NCBI GenBank assembly: GCA_031288495.1
Contig: JAITRH010000183.1
Coordinates: 1-42,029 of the forward strand
Direction: 5' to 3'
Origin: Treponema sp.
Lineage (GTDB): Bacteria > Spirochaetota > Spirochaetia > Treponematales > Breznakiellaceae
DNA: 42,029 nucleotides
Shown here: piece by piece, positions 26,081-33,028 of the stretch
Numbering within the stretch: position 1 is the first letter of the stretch
Layout: each line of letters begins with the position of its first letter
Program-made: the position numbers and the translations under genes
The notes under the pieces: generated by a model
What the model was told of the DNA's origin: nothing
What the model saw: the letters and a program-made list of their open reading frames with translations, nothing else
The model's database searches: none

Positions 26081-26112
26081 ATCGTCTATACTCCCTTGAT
26101 TAAAAGTTCAGC

Positions 26113-26667
26113 CTATTCCTCAAGTACCTTGGTAACCTGGTTCCAGGAATAATAGGAACCCTGTACCAACACTTCAGGGTTATTCCCCCGGGTTACGGCC
26201 TTAACCGTACCCTGGATAAGCTTATCTCCCACGGCTATTTCCACGGATTTCCCCAGAGCGCCGGTAGCTTCACTGCCCGCAACCAGAGCCGCAAGCCGGG
26301 AAAAGTCCGTGGCCATACTGGTCATCTGATCCAAGGTGGAAAACTGGGCCATCTGGGCGATAAATTCCTTATCTTCCATCGGAGCCGTGGGGTCTTGATA
26401 GGAAAGCTGGGTAATCAGGAGCTTAAGAAAATCATCTTTCCCCAGATTCTGCTGAGGATTCTTCCCCTCGTGTATCTTACTGTTGTATTCTTTCACCCAT
26501 TGGGCAAGCTCTGCCTGCTCTTGGGGACTCAGGGTGGATTTAAGAAAATCATCTTTCCCCAGATTCTGCTGAGGATTCTTCCCCTCGTGTATCTTACTAT
26601 TGTGTTCTTTCACCCATTGGGCAAGCCTTGTCCGCTCTTGTGCATTCAGGGTACCTTGAACTTCCAT
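26113..26667 (-). CDS. flgD: FlgD, hook cap protein, with internal N-terminal duplication
   Basis: Scaffold that caps the growing hook and promotes FlgE assembly. The 184-residue product has the FlgD core DDFLKLLITQLSYQDPTAPMEDKEFIAQMAQFS (about 78-110) and a C-terminal beta domain. Residues 7-45 and 46-84 are a tandem duplication of 39 residues with 31 identities, so the DDFLK motif appears twice. The ATG at 26667 is chosen over upstream starts because of the AGGAGG site seven bases before it; this leaves 16 bp after the fliK stop. The duplicated unit is conserved in treponemes as a single copy at the FlgD N-terminus, as far as I know the family; the doubling looks specific to this lineage. 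Confidence 0.93.
   Translation of the reverse strand: MEVQGTLNAQERTRLAQWVKEHNSKIHEGKNPQQNLGKDDFLKSTLSPQEQAELAQWVKEYNSKIHEGKNPQQNLGKDDFLKLLITQLSYQDPTAPMEDKEFIAQMAQFSTLDQMTSMATDFSRLAALVAGSEATGALGKSVEIAVGDKLIQGTVKAVTRGNNPEVLVQGSYYSWNQVTKVLEE
26423..26656. repeat. 117-bp tandem duplication within flgD
   Basis: Copy one is 26423-26539 and copy two 26540-26656, each 117 bp (39 codons), so the frame is kept. The first 59 bases of the two copies are identical (they begin TTAAGAAAATCATC), and the rest differ at scattered sites. The identity at synonymous sites suggests a recent duplication or ongoing conversion. Confidence 0.95.
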
Positions 26668-26683
26668 ATAGTGCCTCCTTCCT

Positions 26684-28165
26684 TTATGCCAGCATATCGA
26701 TCGGGATATGGCCCGATGAACCGCCACTCCCGGCTGCCCTGAAGCCTAATTCCCCTTCCCCGTTCCTTTCCGAGGCTGCGTCATAGATAGACAGGGCAAA
26801 ACGTTCGGAAAAGAAGGGCCCTGCTTCTGGGTCTCTCTGGTGGGGATTTTCTCCATTCCCATCGCTTCCTGAGGCTAAGGACATATCCAGGCTGGTTTCT
26901 CCAAAACCCGAATCCTTAAAGGCCTGTTCCAGGGAATGTATTTCCCGCTCAAATGCCCGAAGCGCTTCATTACTTTCTACGATAATATGCCCTGTTATCT
27001 TCTTTTCGGCCAGTTCAAGTTGTATCTTTACATTTCCCAGTGTTTCCGGTCTGAGGGCAAGCCGTATGGTCCCTTCTCCCCCGTCCCGCAACAGCACCTG
27101 GGCCTGCCGGACAATAGCTCCGTTGAGATTCTGGGAAAGCTCCCGGGCAAGGAGATCCTCAAAATTACGGGTGAGGGGGGTCTCCCGGGGATTCTGCAGG
27201 GCTTCCCGGTCTTGGGTATCGGTGTGGAGATTCACCGTGAGTTCTAGGGTCTTGGTTTCTCCCCCTGATTTTGGATCTCCAGGACCCGGCGAAGGCCCTA
27301 CCCCTTCCTGGGAAGGGAAATCCCGAAGGTCCATCCGATCCCGGCGTTTATCCCGGACCTTGGCATCGGAATCCCTCTTGAGGCCCTTCCTTACCGGTTC
27401 TTTACCGGCCTCCATCCCCTGGGGAGGATTCGGGGAAAACCCCGCAGGATCGCCGGTTCCGGGGGACCGGCTTGGCCGAAAGAACCCTGCTTTGGGAGAA
27501 CCCGCTTTTTCAGCGTCCCTGCTATCCTGGATATTCCGATCATTCCCCTTGGGTTGGGAGATAGTCCCCTGGGAACCGGCTTCCTGAACCGAGGCTTGGG
27601 TCTGCACCGGGGGATTTCCGGCTGTCCGGGAAGCGGAAGCCGCGGCAAGGGGCTCCTGGATCTTCTCATAACGGGGGGAAGGGGAACGGTCTTTCTTTTG
27701 AAGCCCTCCCTGGGGGCTTTTTTCATCAGGACCCGGCCCTCCCTGAACAGCCGGGAACGCAAAAGTCCCGCCGGGATCCCGGCTCTCCCCGCCGCTTTGG
27801 CTCAGGTCTTGTACCGCTTCTCCGGAACGAGGCTTCCCCGGCGCCTGAAGGTCTCCGGCAACCGGGGAAGCCTTTCTTTGCGGATTTTTTTGAGCGGCTT
27901 TCCCCTTACCGGTATCACCCCTTCGGGCTGCTTCCGCACCGCGGCCTTCCCCCGGAACACTCCCCTTGGGGCCGGTTCCGGCGGGATTATTTTTGACGAG
28001 CCCTTCCAGAAGCCGGGCAAAAAAATCGAGCTTATCCTGTTTACGGGACTTTCCCTGGCCCTGCTTAGCCCTAAGGCCCTGGGGTGAGCCTCCCCCCGTA
28101 TCTATCCCGCCCATTCCCTCCCGGGAACCATCTGAACTGTGCGTCAGGGGAGATACCTCTATCAT
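26684..28165 (-). CDS. fliK: FliK-like hook-length control protein
   Basis: Secreted ruler protein that measures hook length and triggers the FlhB specificity switch. The 493-residue protein has a very long low-complexity N-terminal part (about residues 10-330, rich in G, P, K, R, S, Q). A folded C-terminal domain of the Flg_hook type follows (about 335-430, with GGEGTIRLALRPETLGNVKIQLELAEKKITGHIIVE). The low-complexity region is expected for a ruler and evolves rapidly. The ATG at 28165 is preferred to the GTG at 28168 because the AGGAGG site has better spacing. The gene is in the conserved order flbB-fliK-flgD-flgE; in treponemes it has also been called tap1. Confidence 0.9.
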   Translation of the reverse strand: MIEVSPLTHSSDGSREGMGGIDTGGGSPQGLRAKQGQGKSRKQDKLDFFARLLEGLVKNNPAGTGPKGSVPGEGRGAEAARRGDTGKGKAAQKNPQRKASPVAGDLQAPGKPRSGEAVQDLSQSGGESRDPGGTFAFPAVQGGPGPDEKSPQGGLQKKDRSPSPRYEKIQEPLAAASASRTAGNPPVQTQASVQEAGSQGTISQPKGNDRNIQDSRDAEKAGSPKAGFFRPSRSPGTGDPAGFSPNPPQGMEAGKEPVRKGLKRDSDAKVRDKRRDRMDLRDFPSQEGVGPSPGPGDPKSGGETKTLELTVNLHTDTQDREALQNPRETPLTRNFEDLLARELSQNLNGAIVRQAQVLLRDGGEGTIRLALRPETLGNVKIQLELAEKKITGHIIVESNEALRAFEREIHSLEQAFKDSGFGETSLDMSLASGSDGNGENPHQRDPEAGPFFSERFALSIYDAASERNGEGELGFRAAGSGGSSGHIPIDMLA

Positions 28166-28235
28166 CACCCAGCCTCCTTATACTATGCCCGCCGCTTACC
28201 CAACTTCGACCGTGTTTGTAGGGTTACCGGAAACT

Positions 28236-28354
28236 GTTTCAGCCGCGGACCTGTTGAAACAGTCCCTTTATGGTAAGGAACCACAGGGATCCTAAGCCGC
28301 TTTTTCGTGAGCCCCTTTCATTCTGCTTAAGGGGGTTTTGAAACCGGCTCATGC
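28236..28354. repeat. Intergenic dyad-rich repeat between fliK and flbB
   Basis: Contains an 8-bp inverted repeat CTGTTTCA/TGAAACAG (about 28241-28269) and a 26-bp core beginning AGCCGCTTTTTCG (28295-28320), with a GGTTTTGAAACCGGCTC end (about 28335-28351). The core matches the one at 22746-22771 at 23 of 26 positions, and the GAAACCGGCT-type end recurs as CAAACCGGCT near 19764. No gene is seen in the 245-bp gap 28169-28413. Confidence 0.5.
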
Positions 28355-28413
28355 GCTTGTGTATGGTTTCTCCTGCCTAAGACCGGATCCCCATCGAAAA
28401 AACGGTACCATCC

Positions 28414-29046
28414 TCAGTTGAGGGTAGCAGGCCTCCCCACCATCTTCCGCTGTAACTCCGCGGCTCGGTCCGCGGGTAAGAGGGACATCCAATACGAGAC
28501 GATAGAAGCGGTTCCTTCTGCCCGGGCCAGATCTTCGGCCTTCCTGAACACGTCGATAGCGTCCTGATCTTCCATCTCGACAATGATGCCCACCGCTTGC
28601 TGGGGGGGCATACCGGTCAGGTACCGGGCAACCTGCTCCACATTGTTACTCTTAGTTTCAGCGGCTTGCACCAGGGCGTTGAAAGAGGTCTCCCGTTCAT
28701 CCAGGGCTTTCTGGCGCTCTTCCAATGCCTGGGCCATTTGTTCTATTTCGCCCCGCCGGCTCTGAATCTCCTGTTCCTGTTTTTCCAGTTCCAAACTATG
28801 CAATTCCAGGGCTTCCAGCCGTATGGCAAGCCGTTCTGCGTCCAGGGAAAGCAGCTCATCATCCGCGGGAGTACCGCTGCTGCGGCCTTCCCGGCCTATG
28901 AAGCGGTACAGGGGGGATAAAAGGGTTTTAGCATCGATCACGTTGAGATAATCGAACCACACGAATCCTCCTCCGGCAAGGACCACGATGAGCAGTACGA
29001 GCACGATTATCTTGCCGAGAACCCGGGGTTTTCCGAATGAGGCCAC
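28414..29046 (-). CDS. flbB: FlbB-like periplasmic flagellar collar protein
   Basis: The 210-residue protein has a short basic N-terminus, one transmembrane helix (about 10-33, LGKIIVLVLLIVVLAGGGFVWFDYL) and a long coiled coil (about 62-125, LDAERLAIRLEALELHSLELEKQEQEIQ onward). A C-terminal MgtE-N-like helical domain follows (about 135-200, YLTGMPPQQAVGIIVEMEDQDAIDVFRKAEDLAR). This layout and the position just before fliK match FlbB of Borrelia, which forms the base of the motor collar and helps stator assembly. The start is a GTG at 29046 with AGGAG seven bases upstream. It is probably the first gene of the flagellar operon in this window, with a sigma-28-type promoter just ahead. Confidence 0.82.
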   Translation of the reverse strand: MASFGKPRVLGKIIVLVLLIVVLAGGGFVWFDYLNVIDAKTLLSPLYRFIGREGRSSGTPADDELLSLDAERLAIRLEALELHSLELEKQEQEIQSRRGEIEQMAQALEERQKALDERETSFNALVQAAETKSNNVEQVARYLTGMPPQQAVGIIVEMEDQDAIDVFRKAEDLARAEGTASIVSYWMSLLPADRAAELQRKMVGRPATLN

Positions 29047-29069
29047 CTCAATCTCCTTTACTTACTAAA

Positions 29070-29097
29070 TTAATCGGTTAAAAAAACCAATTCTTTA
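29070..29097 (-). promoter_or_regulatory. Candidate sigma-28 (FliA) promoter for flbB and the flagellar operon
   Basis: On the minus strand TAAA (29097-29094) is followed by a 15-base spacer and ACCGATTA (29078-29071). The classical sigma-28 consensus is TAAA-N15-GCCGATAA, so the -35 is perfect and the -10 matches six of eight. It ends about 24 bases before the GTG of flbB, with the ribosome-binding site in between. Confidence 0.6.
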
Positions 29098-29167
29098 GGC
29101 TGCCTTTTTTTAAAGTACTTCCATAAGCAAAAAGGAACTTCCAGAAAAAGCAGGAGCCTCCGGGACC

Positions 29168-29815
29168 TTAGCGTTCCCGAATATCTTCAACTTCCGTTTC
29201 CGGCATGGTGTGCAGGATAGCTTCTATATCTTTGAGGCCGATACCGGATATTTTGCAGGTTCCCCGCCGGTGGGAGAGGTTATCCCCCTCGGCGGAAACA
29301 AAAGACACGATGTTGCCCCCCTTTTCCGCGATGGCTCCGGCCAATTTCGCCAACTGGCCCGGCCGTTCGGTCATAGAGAGGGTAATCCGGACCCCGGGGT
29401 GGCGGGCGCCGAAGGCATTGATGAATACCTGCAAGAGATCCGTCCCGGTGATAATGCCCACAAGGAGGGAGCCCCGCATCACCGGAAGGCAGCTGATATC
29501 CTTATCCGCCATGATCCGGGCGGCTTCCTCCACCACCTCGTTTTCCGCCACGGTAACGACCGGCTTTACCATGATCTTCTCGACCTTGAGTTTGGAAAGG
29601 AGATAGCTTATCTCGTATATATCAAGGCTCGTGGCCAGGGAAGGCCCGGCCTTGAGCAGGTCCTTCCGGGTTACGATGCCGACGAGCTTATGGTTCTTAT
29701 CGAGCACCGGCAGGCGGCCTATTTTTACCTTGTCCATCAGGGACCGGGCGTCGTGCACCGATATATCGGGATGCACAAAGATCGGATTCTTGGTCATAAT
29801 ACGGCTGATAATCAT
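29168..29815 (-). CDS. CBS-CBS-ACT domain protein (AcuB-like)
   Basis: A 215-residue cytoplasmic protein with two CBS domains (about 1-60, SRIMTKNPIFVHPDISVHDARSLM; and 75-135, KVEKIMVKPVVTVAENEVVEEAARIM) and a C-terminal ACT domain (about 140-210, RITLSMTERPGQLAKLAGAIAEKGGNIVSF). CBS pairs commonly bind adenine nucleotides and ACT domains bind amino acids or similar ligands, so a small-molecule sensor role is likely. Acetoin-related function, as the AcuB name suggests, is not shown by the neighbours. The ATG at 29815 with GGAGG close upstream is preferred over the longer open frame, which runs into GC-rich non-coding sequence. It is followed, after about 120 bp, by the flagellar operon. Confidence 0.85.
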   Translation of the reverse strand: MIISRIMTKNPIFVHPDISVHDARSLMDKVKIGRLPVLDKNHKLVGIVTRKDLLKAGPSLATSLDIYEISYLLSKLKVEKIMVKPVVTVAENEVVEEAARIMADKDISCLPVMRGSLLVGIITGTDLLQVFINAFGARHPGVRITLSMTERPGQLAKLAGAIAEKGGNIVSFVSAEGDNLSHRRGTCKISGIGLKDIEAILHTMPETEVEDIRER

Positions 29816-29896
29816 GGAGCCCTCCATTGCGAGCACGCTGGTATATATTTCAAGGTATCGCTTTTTCCGGCATAGCTCAAGGGCAGAGCCGCATAA

Positions 29897-29925
29897 ACCC
29901 CCGGGACGGGGACGGCCCCCGGGGT
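29897..29925. other. Strong GC hairpin upstream of the CBS-ACT gene
   Basis: ACCCC(C)GGG at 29897-29905 pairs with CCCGGGGT at 29918-29925 around a 12-base loop, giving eight pairs with one bulged C. It lies about 80 bp ahead of the CBS-ACT start on its strand. There is no T-run. Its role is unknown. Confidence 0.4.
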
Positions 29926-30063
29926 GAAGGGTCTCAGGGGCCCCGCAAGGATTCCCGGGATCGACAGGGTACGCAAGGGGAAACCCAAAGGTCCGCCGCT
30001 TACGCCGATGAGCCGGATTTTTCATGCCGCAATGACCGGGCGGTATGGCCCTACCCCCTTGGG

Positions 30064-30294
30064 CCTTGGCCTGAGCGCCTTACGCCCTGGCCTGAATCCC
30101 TTACGCCTTGGCCTGAGCACCTTACGCCTTGGCCTGAGCCACTTACGCCTTGGCCTGAGCCACTTACGCCTTGGCCTAAACTCCTTACGCCTTGGCCTAA
30201 GCTCCTTACGCCTTGGCCTGAGCCGCTCACGCCTTGGCCTGAATCCCTTACGCCTTGGCCTGAGCGCCTTACGCCTTGGCTTGAGCGGCTCTCG
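30064..30294. repeat. 21-bp minisatellite, about 11 units
   Basis: Eleven tandem units of exactly 21 bp, ten well conserved and the last one degenerate. Each begins CCTTGGCCTGAG (with small changes such as CCTAAA) and ends in CTTACG, and most variation is at unit positions 12-15. Because the unit is a multiple of three, open frames run through it on both strands, for example a basic P-R-R-K frame on the minus strand and a T-P-W-P-E frame on the plus strand. None has a convincing ribosome-binding site, so it is called as a repeat, not a gene. The whole stretch 29828-30566 otherwise shows no gene. Confidence 0.93.
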
Positions 30295-30385
30295 AACAAT
30301 GAGCACGAGCGTATTCCTCCCTGCCAAGCGCTCACCTATCATGGCTCATGCTTCCTTGCCCTTTAACGGGAGGTGAGGCAAAGAA

Positions 30386-30408
30386 GCTAAAGCCCGCGGG
30401 CCTTTAGC
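30386..30408. other. Hairpin upstream of the PD-(D/E)XK gene
   Basis: GCTAAAG-CCCG and CGGGCCTTTAGC form an 11-bp stem with a single bulge and almost no loop. It lies just after the minisatellite and about 160 bp before the PD-(D/E)XK gene. No T-run follows on either strand. Confidence 0.4.
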
Positions 30409-30496
30409 CTGGGCTTACGGGGAAAGACCTCCTGGTTTCCGGTAAGCCTTCTGGCCTTAAGCAAGGTGATGAACATCTTCCTCCTGTTCCACTCAC

Positions 30497-30520
30497 GGGC
30501 CTTAAGCCCCCCGGGGGTTC
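30497..30520. repeat. Left copy of GC-rich near-direct repeat
   Basis: Begins GGGCCTTAAGCCCCCC and continues GGGGGTTC. A near copy, GGGCCTCAAGCCCCCGGG, lies at 31475-31492. The two copies enclose the PD-(D/E)XK gene and its upstream region, about 980 bp apart. Confidence 0.55.
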
Positions 30521-30566
30521 CCCCAAAGCATCCACAGAGCAGTATACTTGAGACAAGGAGCCGTAC

Positions 30567-31310
30567 ATGGGAACAATCCAAGAAACCGTAACGCCGCCTC
30601 TGGGAGAGGGCCTCACCTTTGAGAAAGTCTGGGCCGCCCTTATGGAGTTGCGGGAATCTCAAAAGGAGTCTCACCAGGAAATCGACCGTATCCTCAGGGA
30701 AACCGCGGAACAGATGCAAGAAACCGACCGGCAGATACAAGGTATGGGAGCGGAAACTGACCGGCGCTTGCAGGAAACCGCCGAACAGATACAAGAAACC
30801 GCCGAACAGATGAAAGAAACCGCGAAACAGATGCAAGAGACCGACCGGCGGATGAAAGAAACCGATAAACGGGTCGGGGAGATTACCCACCGCTTTGGCG
30901 ATATGGTTGAACACATGGTCGTCCCGAACCTGGTGGCGAAGTTTCGGGAACTGGGTTTTACCTTTATCAAGGCAGGTCCCAATGTGAAAGTCGCCGACCG
31001 GGAACACCATATCTTCACGGAAGTTGACGCTTTTCTGGAAAATGGCGATAAGGTGATGATCGTCGAAATCAAGACCAAGCCCACGACTGATGATATAAAG
31101 GATCACCGAGAGCGGATGAAGAAGCTGCGGGTCTTTGCGGATTTACACGATGACAAGCGGAAATACCTGGGCGCGGTTGCGGGGGTGGTATTTGACGAGA
31201 GCGTAAAGAACTATGCCCTGCAAAACGGCTTTTATGTGCTTGAACCCTCGGGAGAAACCTTCATCATCACCGAACCCAGGGCAAAAGGCTATGCTCCTCG
31301 GGAATGGTAA
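30567..31310 (+). CDS. Coiled-coil PD-(D/E)XK nuclease-like protein (DUF3782 type)
   Basis: A 247-residue protein with an N-terminal helical segment, then about nine heptad-like repeats (residues 45-105, with the repeating pattern ETAEQMQ or ETDRRMK) forming a long coiled coil, and a C-terminal domain (about 118-240) with a PD-(D/E)XK nuclease pattern: D154 in FTEVDAFL, and E167 and K169 in MIVEIKTK. This is the architecture of DUF3782-type proteins, which are often multicopy in treponemes and cyanobacteria; their biological role is not established. An AAGGAG site lies seven bases upstream of the ATG. The heptads are encoded by imperfect 21-bp DNA repeats. Flanking near-direct repeats suggest a mobile or duplicated cassette. 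No partner nuclease, methylase or transposase gene is next to it. Confidence 0.8.
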   Translation: MGTIQETVTPPLGEGLTFEKVWAALMELRESQKESHQEIDRILRETAEQMQETDRQIQGMGAETDRRLQETAEQIQETAEQMKETAKQMQETDRRMKETDKRVGEITHRFGDMVEHMVVPNLVAKFRELGFTFIKAGPNVKVADREHHIFTEVDAFLENGDKVMIVEIKTKPTTDDIKDHRERMKKLRVFADLHDDKRKYLGAVAGVVFDESVKNYALQNGFYVLEPSGETFIITEPRAKGYAPREW

Positions 31311-31474
31311 CAAGAGCAACGCCGCCTGCGGCGGACGTTACGAGGGCGGGCGGCGTAGGTCCCTTTGTTCCTCTATCCTGAGGAGGGTTCTCACCTATAC
31401 CGTGAGTGTGGTTCCAAAGCAGCAAAAACCCGATGTACAGGACGCCCCGCTTTCTTACCGCCCCGGCCCTTTAT

Positions 31475-31492
31475 GGGCCTCAAGCCCCCGGG
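31475..31492. repeat. Right copy of GC-rich near-direct repeat, inside the araC 3' end
   Basis: GGGCCTCAAGCCCCCGGG, matching the copy at 30497-30520 apart from one transition and one C. It supplies the stop codon and last codons of the convergent AraC-type gene. Confidence 0.55.
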
Positions 31493-32391
31493 CGGAGGTT
31501 CCATCCTGAAGGGGGAATGCCGGTTTTCTGTTTGAATAAGCGGGAAAAATAAAAGGGATCCGCAAAACCCAATGCAAAGGCCGCCTCTTTTATGGACAGG
31601 TCGGTTTGTTCCAGCAGGCGGCAGGCTTTATTGATCTTGATCTGAATGTAATACTGGTAGGGCGTCATGGAGGTGTACAGCTTAAAAACCTCGTTTAACC
31701 GGGAAGGGCTTATACCGATAGCCTGGGCGATGCTGGGGATGTCGATGCGTTTACAGATATTGGCTTCCATTAAATATTTCACTTTCTCCACAAGCTGCTG
31801 CTGGGAAGTGGCCGGTTCTTTTCTTCGTTCATAGGTGAGCAGTTCGGCGAGCAGCAAAAACACCTGGGAACAGGCTTTTACTTGATAGAGGGGATGCCGG
31901 GAACGGACTTCATCAAAAATATGCGTAAAAATCGAAAGTATAGAGTCCCGTAAGCCTATTTCAAAAAAAATACGCTCTTTAGAAAGGATCCCTTCCCTGA
32001 CGAGGCCGGTGAAAAAGCTGCCGGTAAAGCCCACCCAGTATTCGTGCCAGCCGGTTTCACGCAAGGGTCTGTACGCATGTTTCATACCAGGCAGCAGGAC
32101 CAGCAGAGAACCCGCTTGTATCCTATAGGTCTTGCCTTCCGCGTAAAAAACCCCTGCTCCATCACTAATGTATACAAACTGGAATTCCGGCAGGGTCCGG
32201 CCTTCGGCCACATCCCGGAATACCACAGGATGGGCGTTCTTATTCGGGGGGTATGCCGTATACGGGGGAACCTCCATAGCTCCCGCGGCGGTACATACCA
32301 TGCCCAGTTTTTCATCTTCTGCACTGTAGGGTATGTAATGAAAGAAATAGTCCCCTTGGTCACTGCGATTGTCCATGCGGGCTTTCATCAT
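31480..32391 (-). CDS. AraC-family transcriptional regulator
   Basis: A 303-residue DNA-binding regulator. The N-terminal half is a cupin-type ligand domain (about residues 35-125, with FVYISDGAGVFYAEGKTYRIQAGSLLVLLPGMKHAYRP). The C-terminal 100 residues hold two helix-turn-helix motifs typical of AraC/XylS (RIDIPSIAQAIGISPSRLNEVFKLYTSMTPYQYYIQIKINKACRLLEQ, then IKEAAFALGFADPFYFSRLFKQKTGIPPSGW). The ATG at 32391 has a GGGAGGAG site just upstream. It is divergent from the glycosidase/ABC operon and likely controls it in response to a sugar; the effector is unknown. Its last residues (NLRPGA) are encoded by a GC-rich repeat, so the original C-terminus may have been altered. Confidence 0.93.
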   Translation of the reverse strand: MMKARMDNRSDQGDYFFHYIPYSAEDEKLGMVCTAAGAMEVPPYTAYPPNKNAHPVVFRDVAEGRTLPEFQFVYISDGAGVFYAEGKTYRIQAGSLLVLLPGMKHAYRPLRETGWHEYWVGFTGSFFTGLVREGILSKERIFFEIGLRDSILSIFTHIFDEVRSRHPLYQVKACSQVFLLLAELLTYERRKEPATSQQQLVEKVKYLMEANICKRIDIPSIAQAIGISPSRLNEVFKLYTSMTPYQYYIQIKINKACRLLEQTDLSIKEAAFALGFADPFYFSRLFKQKTGIPPSGWNLRPGA

Positions 32392-33028
32392 TCGCTCCTC
32401 CCGGCAGATCCATAGCCGTTCGATAATGCCCATTATATTATGGAAAGTCCCTGGGTACAATAAAATTTTTTGACCCCCGGGCTAGCCGCCCGTTGAAAGC
32501 AGGGCTTGACGGAAAGTCCCTAAAGGTACGCTCGCAACGGTCCCCAGAATTCACGAACATTCGCATCCATTTGCGGACCCTCTGATATTCCATCAAGATC
32601 AGCGTATCCTAAAGCAATGTTTTTTCCATTATTTTAAGAGAATTGTCCATGTACATAGCGTAAAAAAACGGTTTATGTTGAATTCATTGTTAAGCTTATA
32701 GAAAGCTTTGTATTTCCTGGTGAGCAAGGAAGATCTTAAACTGAACCCTTTTGCTCCAATCTGGACATTCTTGGGGTAGAGGCATGGTATGCGGGTGCTG
32801 GAATTGGAAGTCCCCGGGACGCTTTACCCATTCCTAGACGTACTGGTACTATGGTTAGGCTTTGCTGAAAGAGACATAAGCCCTGGTGGGCGTAGGATTT
32901 TTCTTGCAAGGAGAATCGAAAGTTTTCTTATCGATCATTCATTCATTACGGAGAGGCTTTTTCAAAGGGTCATATCTTGAAAAAGCCCCCTTACTTACAG
33001 AGAAAACGGTGTAGGGGTGGAATTGAAG
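32392..33028. other. Divergent regulatory region between araC and the glycosidase operon
   Basis: About 640 bp without a convincing gene; one 63-codon open frame (32789-32980) lacks a ribosome-binding site. It should hold the promoters and AraC binding sites of both directions. AAGCTT occurs twice as a dyad (32692-32697 and 32703-32708) in an AT-rich part that may be promoter DNA, but no clear -35/-10 pair was found. The region ends with the dyad at 32955-32987. Confidence 0.45.
32955..32987. repeat. 11-bp perfect inverted repeat upstream of the GH4 gene
   Basis: GGCTTTTTCAA (32955-32965) and TTGAAAAAGCC (32977-32987) are exact reverse complements with an 11-base spacer. The left arm with its flank, GAGAGGCTTTTTCAAA, matches the ends of the element at 22680-22864. 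It could act as a terminator-like hairpin, an operator, or a compact copy of the dispersed repeat. Confidence 0.6.

Noticed and set aside
29816-30025. N-terminal extension of the CBS-ACT protein
   Set aside because: The extension is R/P/G-rich low-complexity translation of GC-rich DNA; the ATG at 29815 has GGAGG upstream and matches the CBS start.
30064-30294. CRISPR array
   Set aside because: Units are directly tandem without spacers, and no cas genes are nearby.
29827-30376. Two plus-strand open frames and one minus-strand basic frame through the 21-bp minisatellite
   Set aside because: All are by-products of a repeat whose unit is a multiple of three; none has a good start site, and the upstream parts are antisense to the CBS-ACT gene or GC-rich non-coding DNA.
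31321-31335. CCGCC-TGC-GGCGG hairpin after the PD-(D/E)XK gene as terminator
   Set aside because: Only five pairs and no following T-run; noted but not strong enough to call.
32789-32980. 63-codon open frame in the araC-GH4 intergenic region
   Set aside because: No ribosome-binding site, no recognisable domain, and it lies in the expected divergent regulatory region.
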